A stretch of DNA of 64,000 nucleotides from assembly GCF_025153525.1 (NCBI RefSeq), contig NZ_JANZNR010000006.1:248001-312000 (forward strand), given 5' to 3'. Numbering within the stretch: position 1 is the first letter of the stretch; each line of letters opens with the position of its first letter. The notes under the pieces are model-generated. The model did no database searches. It had not been told where the DNA came from and was given only the letters and a program-made list of their open reading frames with translations. This DNA is from Psychroserpens sp. SPM9 (lineage in GTDB: Bacteria > Bacteroidota > Bacteroidia > Flavobacteriales > Flavobacteriaceae). Below, piece after piece: positions 60,411 through 64,000 of this stretch. Made by a program: the position numbers and the translations under genes.

Positions 60411-61502
60411 ATGCAATTAAACAATTACATAAAGACAAAATTGCCATTTATTGTTGCACTAAGCTTACCTTTCTTGTTTGCTTCTTGTGGATCATACCAA
60501 TATGTTGGTTATGATAATGATGGTATTTACAGTGACGATGCAGTAGTGTATGAAGAAACAAACAATGCCCCAGTAGAGGACAATAGCATTTACAAAGATT
60601 ACTTTGATGAAAAATCATCACAATATGACGAAATACCAGATGATGGTAGCGCTATATTTACCGATATAGATTCTTATGTAGGAGATTATGACGAACAACC
60701 TTCTGAAGAAGTCCAAACTGGATATGCGGGTTGGGGACAAGATAGCGATCAGGTCTCTATCAATATTTATTCAAATTATGGATGGAACAACTGGGGTTGG
60801 TATAACCCTTGGGGCTTCGGATATGGTTATGGATACTCTAGATTTGGATGGAATAGACCTTGGGGTGCCTTAAGCTGGGGTTATATGGGATATGGAAATT
60901 TCATTGGATGGAATCCTTATTTTGGCTACGGTTATAACAATTTCTGGTGTCCACCTGGTTACTATGGTTATGGTGGCTATGGAGGCTCATTTTATGGAAA
61001 TAATATTGCTTACAATTATGGCAGAAGAGGTTCTAACGTCTATGGCAGAAATGGAAATTATGCCGTTGCAAACACAGGAAGACGCTCAATAACAACACGT
61101 CGCGCATTAGGAAACTCTTCTAGCGCTGCTCTTACAAATAGATCAAATACAAGACGTACATTAAGTACTACGCGTTCTAATTCTAATACACGATTTAACC
61201 CTCGTACAACTAGAACTAGAAGCACTAATACGCGTTCTAATACCAGAGTTACGCCGAGATCGACAAGAACGAGGACCAATAGTTCAAATTCAACGATTAG
61301 AAATACCAGATCTACGAGAACAAGAACGAATCGTTCTACGACAACAACACGTTCTAATACTACCAGGTCTAATAGCCGAGTTTCGACACCTAGCAGAAGT
61401 AGCAGAAGCTCGTCTTCTACAAGGAGTTCGAGTAGCTCAAGCAGATCGTCTGGAACATCAAGATCGTCAAGTAGAAGTAGCAGATCTGGAGGAAGAGGAT
61501 AA
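60411..61502 (+). CDS. Low-complexity lipoprotein, Gly/Tyr/Trp-rich then Ser/Arg/Thr/Asn-rich
   Basis: 363 residues. Lipoprotein signal (SLPFLFASCGSYQYVGYDND, Cys26), an acidic region (about 30-115), a Gly/Tyr/Trp-rich region (about 120-210, YGWNNWGWYNPWGFGYGYGY) and a C-terminal third made almost only of Ser, Arg, Thr and Asn. The DNA there repeats words such as ACGCGTTCTAAT. Homologues in this position are sometimes named vitellogenin-like. Probably an envelope or surface protein, function unknown; an outer-membrane transporter gene follows after 38 bases. Confidence 0.78.
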   Translation: MQLNNYIKTKLPFIVALSLPFLFASCGSYQYVGYDNDGIYSDDAVVYEETNNAPVEDNSIYKDYFDEKSSQYDEIPDDGSAIFTDIDSYVGDYDEQPSEEVQTGYAGWGQDSDQVSINIYSNYGWNNWGWYNPWGFGYGYGYSRFGWNRPWGALSWGYMGYGNFIGWNPYFGYGYNNFWCPPGYYGYGGYGGSFYGNNIAYNYGRRGSNVYGRNGNYAVANTGRRSITTRRALGNSSSAALTNRSNTRRTLSTTRSNSNTRFNPRTTRTRSTNTRSNTRVTPRSTRTRTNSSNSTIRNTRSTRTRTNRSTTTTRSNTTRSNSRVSTPSRSSRSSSSTRSSSSSSRSSGTSRSSSRSSRSGGRG

Positions 61503-61540
61503 TTCAGTATTATTTAATTCAAAAGTTTTAAAAATTTAAT

Positions 61541-63058
61541 ATGAAAAAGTTAACTATACTAGTCATAGGTGTATTATCTATGTCCAATGTTATGGCTCAG
61601 GAAATATCTGATGCCCTCAGATTTTCTCAAGATGAAGTTCAAGGTTCGGCCCGATTTAGAGCATTAAGTGGTGCGTTTGGAGCCTTAGGTGGCGATATGT
61701 CGGCAGTTAGCATCAACCCAGCTGGATCAGCAATTTTTAGCAGAAGTCACGCCTCAGTATCTCTTTCAAGTTTAAACATTGATAATGATGTGAGTTTTTT
61801 TAATGGAAGAAGTGCCTCATCCGACTCAAAAATAGATTTACATCAGGCTGGTGCTGCATTTGTATTTTCAAACAACAATGAAAATGCATCATGGAAAAAG
61901 TTTGTTTTAAGTGTTGCTTATGATAAAACAGCTAATTATGATGACCAATGGTTTGCTTCAGGACAAAACACCAATTCTATTGATAATTATTTTTTAGCCT
62001 ATGCTCAAGGTCTACGATTAGATGAAATCTCAGCTTTTCCAGGTGAAACCATATCGGAAGCGTATGCTGAAATTGGTTCTTTTTATGGCTTCGGAAATCA
62101 GCAAGCGTTTTTAGGATACGAATCTTTTGTTTTAGAACCTGAAAGCAATACTGATGACAACACGGCTTACACCTCTAATATTGCACCTGGTACGTTTAAC
62201 CAGAGCTACAATTACGTTGCTAGAGGATACAATGGAAAGCTAAGTTTTAATGCAGCTGCTCAATATGAAGATAAATTGTACTTAGGTATAAATCTAAATA
62301 CTCATTTTTTAAACTATGAACGGTTTACCTCTTTTGATGAATCAAATTCTAATGCAGGATCTTTAGTTACTGATGTTGGTTTTGATAATAATTTACTTAC
62401 CCTTGGAAACGGGTTTTCATTTCAGTTGGGTGCCATTCTAAAACTCACTAAAGAGTTTAGAGCTGGTTTCACCTATAATTCGCCAACATGGCTTACAATA
62501 ACTGAAGAAACTTCTCAAAGCATCTCTACTATTAGAAATGATGGTGGTGGTAATCTTTCGTCGTTTATAAATCCGAACATTATTAATATTTTTCCAAGTT
62601 ACAGACTACAATCTCCTGGAAAAATAACAGGAAGTTTAGCTTATGTATTTGGAGAGCAAGGTTTATTAAGTTTTGATTACTCCAGAAGGAATTATAAAAA
62701 CACAAAATTTAAACCAACCTCTGATGCTTTTTTTGCCGCACAAAATGAAATCATGGATGACCTTTTTAAAATAGCAAATACTTACCGATTTGGTGGAGAG
62801 TTTAAACACAAACAGTTTAGTTTTAGAGGTGGTTATCGATTTGAGGAAAGTCCGTATGAAGATGACACCTTTTATGGTGATTTAACCGGTTTTTCTTTAG
62901 GACTAGGTTATAACTTTGGAAACACCAAACTTGACTTAACTTACGACAGAGCCGAACGCACAGTTAACAATCAACTCTATGCTGTTGGTTTAACTGATGC
63001 TGCTACTTTAGATACTAGTAATTCTAACATTACGCTCACTTTAGGTTTTAACTTATAA
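61541..63058 (+). CDS. OmpP1/FadL/TodX-type outer membrane transporter
   Basis: 505 residues. Signal peptide (MKKLTILVIGVLSMSNVMAQ), then EISDALRFSQDEVQGSARFR and ALSGAFGALGGDMSAVSINP, the FadL-family plug start, and many amphipathic strands ending in ITLTLGFNL. Family members carry hydrophobic compounds through the outer membrane; in Flavobacteria the label hemin receptor is often used without proof. Co-directional with the lipoprotein gene before it. Confidence 0.88.
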   Translation: MKKLTILVIGVLSMSNVMAQEISDALRFSQDEVQGSARFRALSGAFGALGGDMSAVSINPAGSAIFSRSHASVSLSSLNIDNDVSFFNGRSASSDSKIDLHQAGAAFVFSNNNENASWKKFVLSVAYDKTANYDDQWFASGQNTNSIDNYFLAYAQGLRLDEISAFPGETISEAYAEIGSFYGFGNQQAFLGYESFVLEPESNTDDNTAYTSNIAPGTFNQSYNYVARGYNGKLSFNAAAQYEDKLYLGINLNTHFLNYERFTSFDESNSNAGSLVTDVGFDNNLLTLGNGFSFQLGAILKLTKEFRAGFTYNSPTWLTITEETSQSISTIRNDGGGNLSSFINPNIINIFPSYRLQSPGKITGSLAYVFGEQGLLSFDYSRRNYKNTKFKPTSDAFFAAQNEIMDDLFKIANTYRFGGEFKHKQFSFRGGYRFEESPYEDDTFYGDLTGFSLGLGYNFGNTKLDLTYDRAERTVNNQLYAVGLTDAATLDTSNSNITLTLGFNL

Positions 63059-63082
63059 CACATTACAAACTTTTTATACGAT

Positions 63083-63112
63083 AAAGCTGAACTCAAAGGT
63101 TCAGCTTTTTTT
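63083..63112 (+). terminator. Terminator after the FadL-type gene
   Basis: AAAGCTGAAC (63083-63092) and GTTCAGCTTT (63099-63108) with a six-base loop and seven or more T. Confidence 0.88.
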
Positions 63113-63354
63113 GTTGTTGGTATTACTACATTACAACCTGATAATTAGTTGCTATAACAAATCTTTTATCCAATATAATTAGATCAAACTAATCATGATT
63201 ATAGTTGCAAAACGACTTATGTTTATTTAATAACTTACACGTATTAAATTGTTTAATTTCAAATTATTATTACTAATCATAGAGGTAGACAAAAAAATAT
63301 TTCACCGATAATTTCATTAAACGAATAGCTTTATAGCTACTCAAAACCATAAAA
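63113..63354. other. Gene-free stretch
   Basis: About 240 AT-rich bases between two terminators of convergent genes. No frame, repeat or strong hairpin was found. Confidence 0.5.
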
Positions 63355-63380
63355 AAAGCTATACATTTCTGTATAGCTTT
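63355..63380 (-). terminator. Terminator of the gliding-associated gene
   Basis: AAAGCTATAC (63355-63364) and GTATAGCTTT (63371-63380) with loop ATTTCT and seven T on the minus strand, 28 bases after the stop. Confidence 0.85.
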
Positions 63381-63408
63381 TAAATATTATTTTATAAGAC
63401 CATTACAT

Positions 63409-64000
63409 TTATCTTTTCAGGGTAAAATGGGCTTTAAATTCCTTACGGCTACCTGTATTAGGCTCGTTATACTCTACAACAAACCAATAATCACTTGTTG
63501 GCATCGGGTTCCCATTATAGGTTCCATTCCAACCATCTCCGGTCGGACTGAGTTGTTTGAGTAACTTTCCGTATCTGTCAAATATATAAATTTTTGCGCT
63601 TGGTTGATTATTTATTGCGCTAATGTTCCATGTATCATTATAGCCATCTCCATTTGGAGTAAAGAATTTTGGATAATCCATCACTATAACTTCATCACTC
63701 GCCTGACCACAACCATTCTTATCTCTGGCTGTTACCACATGTGTCCCCAATGAGACATCTACAAAAACAGGCTCGTCCTGCCAAGAACCATCATCTAAAC
63801 TATATTCGTAATCACCAACACCTGATACACTCACCTCAATAACATGCGTGTCTGCAAAGGCATCGGTAGTAACCGTGGCTGTAACCTCTGGTGGATTACT
63901 CTCTATAACCTCTGTCGTATCACTGCTCTCACACATCGTGTTTACAGAGCTCGTCACATCTGTAACCGTTACACTATAACTGCCGCCCTGTGTTGGCATA
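63409..64000 (-). CDS. C-terminal part of a T9SS type B (gliding-motility-associated) surface protein
   Basis: The frame runs off the right edge; 197 codons are visible. The last 90 residues are the gliding-motility-associated C-terminal domain, the type B T9SS sorting signal: VMDYPKFFTPNGDGYNDTWN, KIYIFDRYGKLLKQLSPTGD, GWNGTYNGNPMPTSDYWFVV, EFKAHFTLKR. Before it come Ig-like/SprB-type repeats (GGSYSVTVTDVTSSVNTMCE, EYSLDDGSWQDEPVFVDVSL). Such proteins are often several thousand residues long and secreted to the cell surface. Its start and total size are outside the window. Confidence 0.92.
   Translation of the reverse strand, partial: MPTQGGSYSVTVTDVTSSVNTMCESSDTTEVIESNPPEVTATVTTDAFADTHVIEVSVSGVGDYEYSLDDGSWQDEPVFVDVSLGTHVVTARDKNGCGQASDEVIVMDYPKFFTPNGDGYNDTWNISAINNQPSAKIYIFDRYGKLLKQLSPTGDGWNGTYNGNPMPTSDYWFVVEYNEPNTGSRKEFKAHFTLKR

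Overview
The window is AT-rich chromosomal DNA from a bacterium of the Bacteroidetes, very probably a (marine) Flavobacteriaceae. Indicators seen here: TAnnTTTG-type promoter elements, no evident Shine-Dalgarno sequences, type IX secretion sorting domains (type A on a secreted endonuclease, type B/gliding-associated at the right edge), Bacteroidetes-only families (DUF1684, DUF3078, DUF3667, DUF4293, DUF1599 duplication, BT_3928-type DoxX), a fused IcmF mutase, a GSIII glutamine synthetase and a Rho with a long N/K/Q-rich insertion. The species cannot be told from the sequence alone.

Layout. 1-3849: 5' part of a lipoprotein dipeptidyl peptidase III, an SRPBCC/GyrI protein with a fluoride channel, a DUF1684 lipoprotein and an XRE regulator with membrane segments. 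3954-8620: arsenite module (ArsR-Acr3), a lipoprotein, then an MFS efflux / VOC / exported DJ-1 operon behind a leader that looks like a leader-peptide transcription attenuator. 8670-11072: Lrp regulator, small unknown protein, SigZ-like sigma factor preceded by an 11-cysteine micro-protein, and a ParD/ParE toxin-antitoxin pair. 11088-15761: a 76-bp tandem repeat array, IcmF and PurU. 16051-31511: OmpA protein, TlpA thioredoxin, several lipoproteins, housekeeping genes (pyrF, prfA, purM), beta-barrel proteins with a small secreted peptide between them, and divergent GSIII/GSII glutamine synthetases.

31568-38460: Ca/Na antiporter, BlaI-BlaR1-type regulator pair with its operator lying on the promoter, T9SS endonuclease I, a 1.2-kb stretch without large genes that holds a 50-residue protein behind a structured leader, a repeat pair, and tRNA-Arg. 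38546-42514: sulfur/sulfide cluster (Crp/Fnr regulator, two YeeE/YedE proteins, TauE/SafE exporter, metallo-beta-lactamase-rhodanese fusion). 42558-48672: a long minus-strand gene run (DUF1599, DoxX, DppB-like permease, TlpA lipoprotein, tpiA, methyltransferase, prmA, clpS) divergent from folP-lipoprotein-cdaA-DUF3667 x2. 52699-64000: ABC exporter, truA, phosphodiesterase, rho, rpsT, tRNA-Glu, proS, a low-complexity lipoprotein, a FadL-type porin and the end of a giant T9SS type B protein.

Most of the window is ordinary core genome. The parts not explained by standard annotation are small: the attenuator-like leader before the MFS pump; a short palindromic repeat inserted in frame in two unrelated genes and present again between genes; the cysteine-rich micro-protein next to sigZ; the structured leader of the 50-residue protein; and two candidate tandem-repeat families. 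No CRISPR array, prophage, insertion sequence or integrase was seen.
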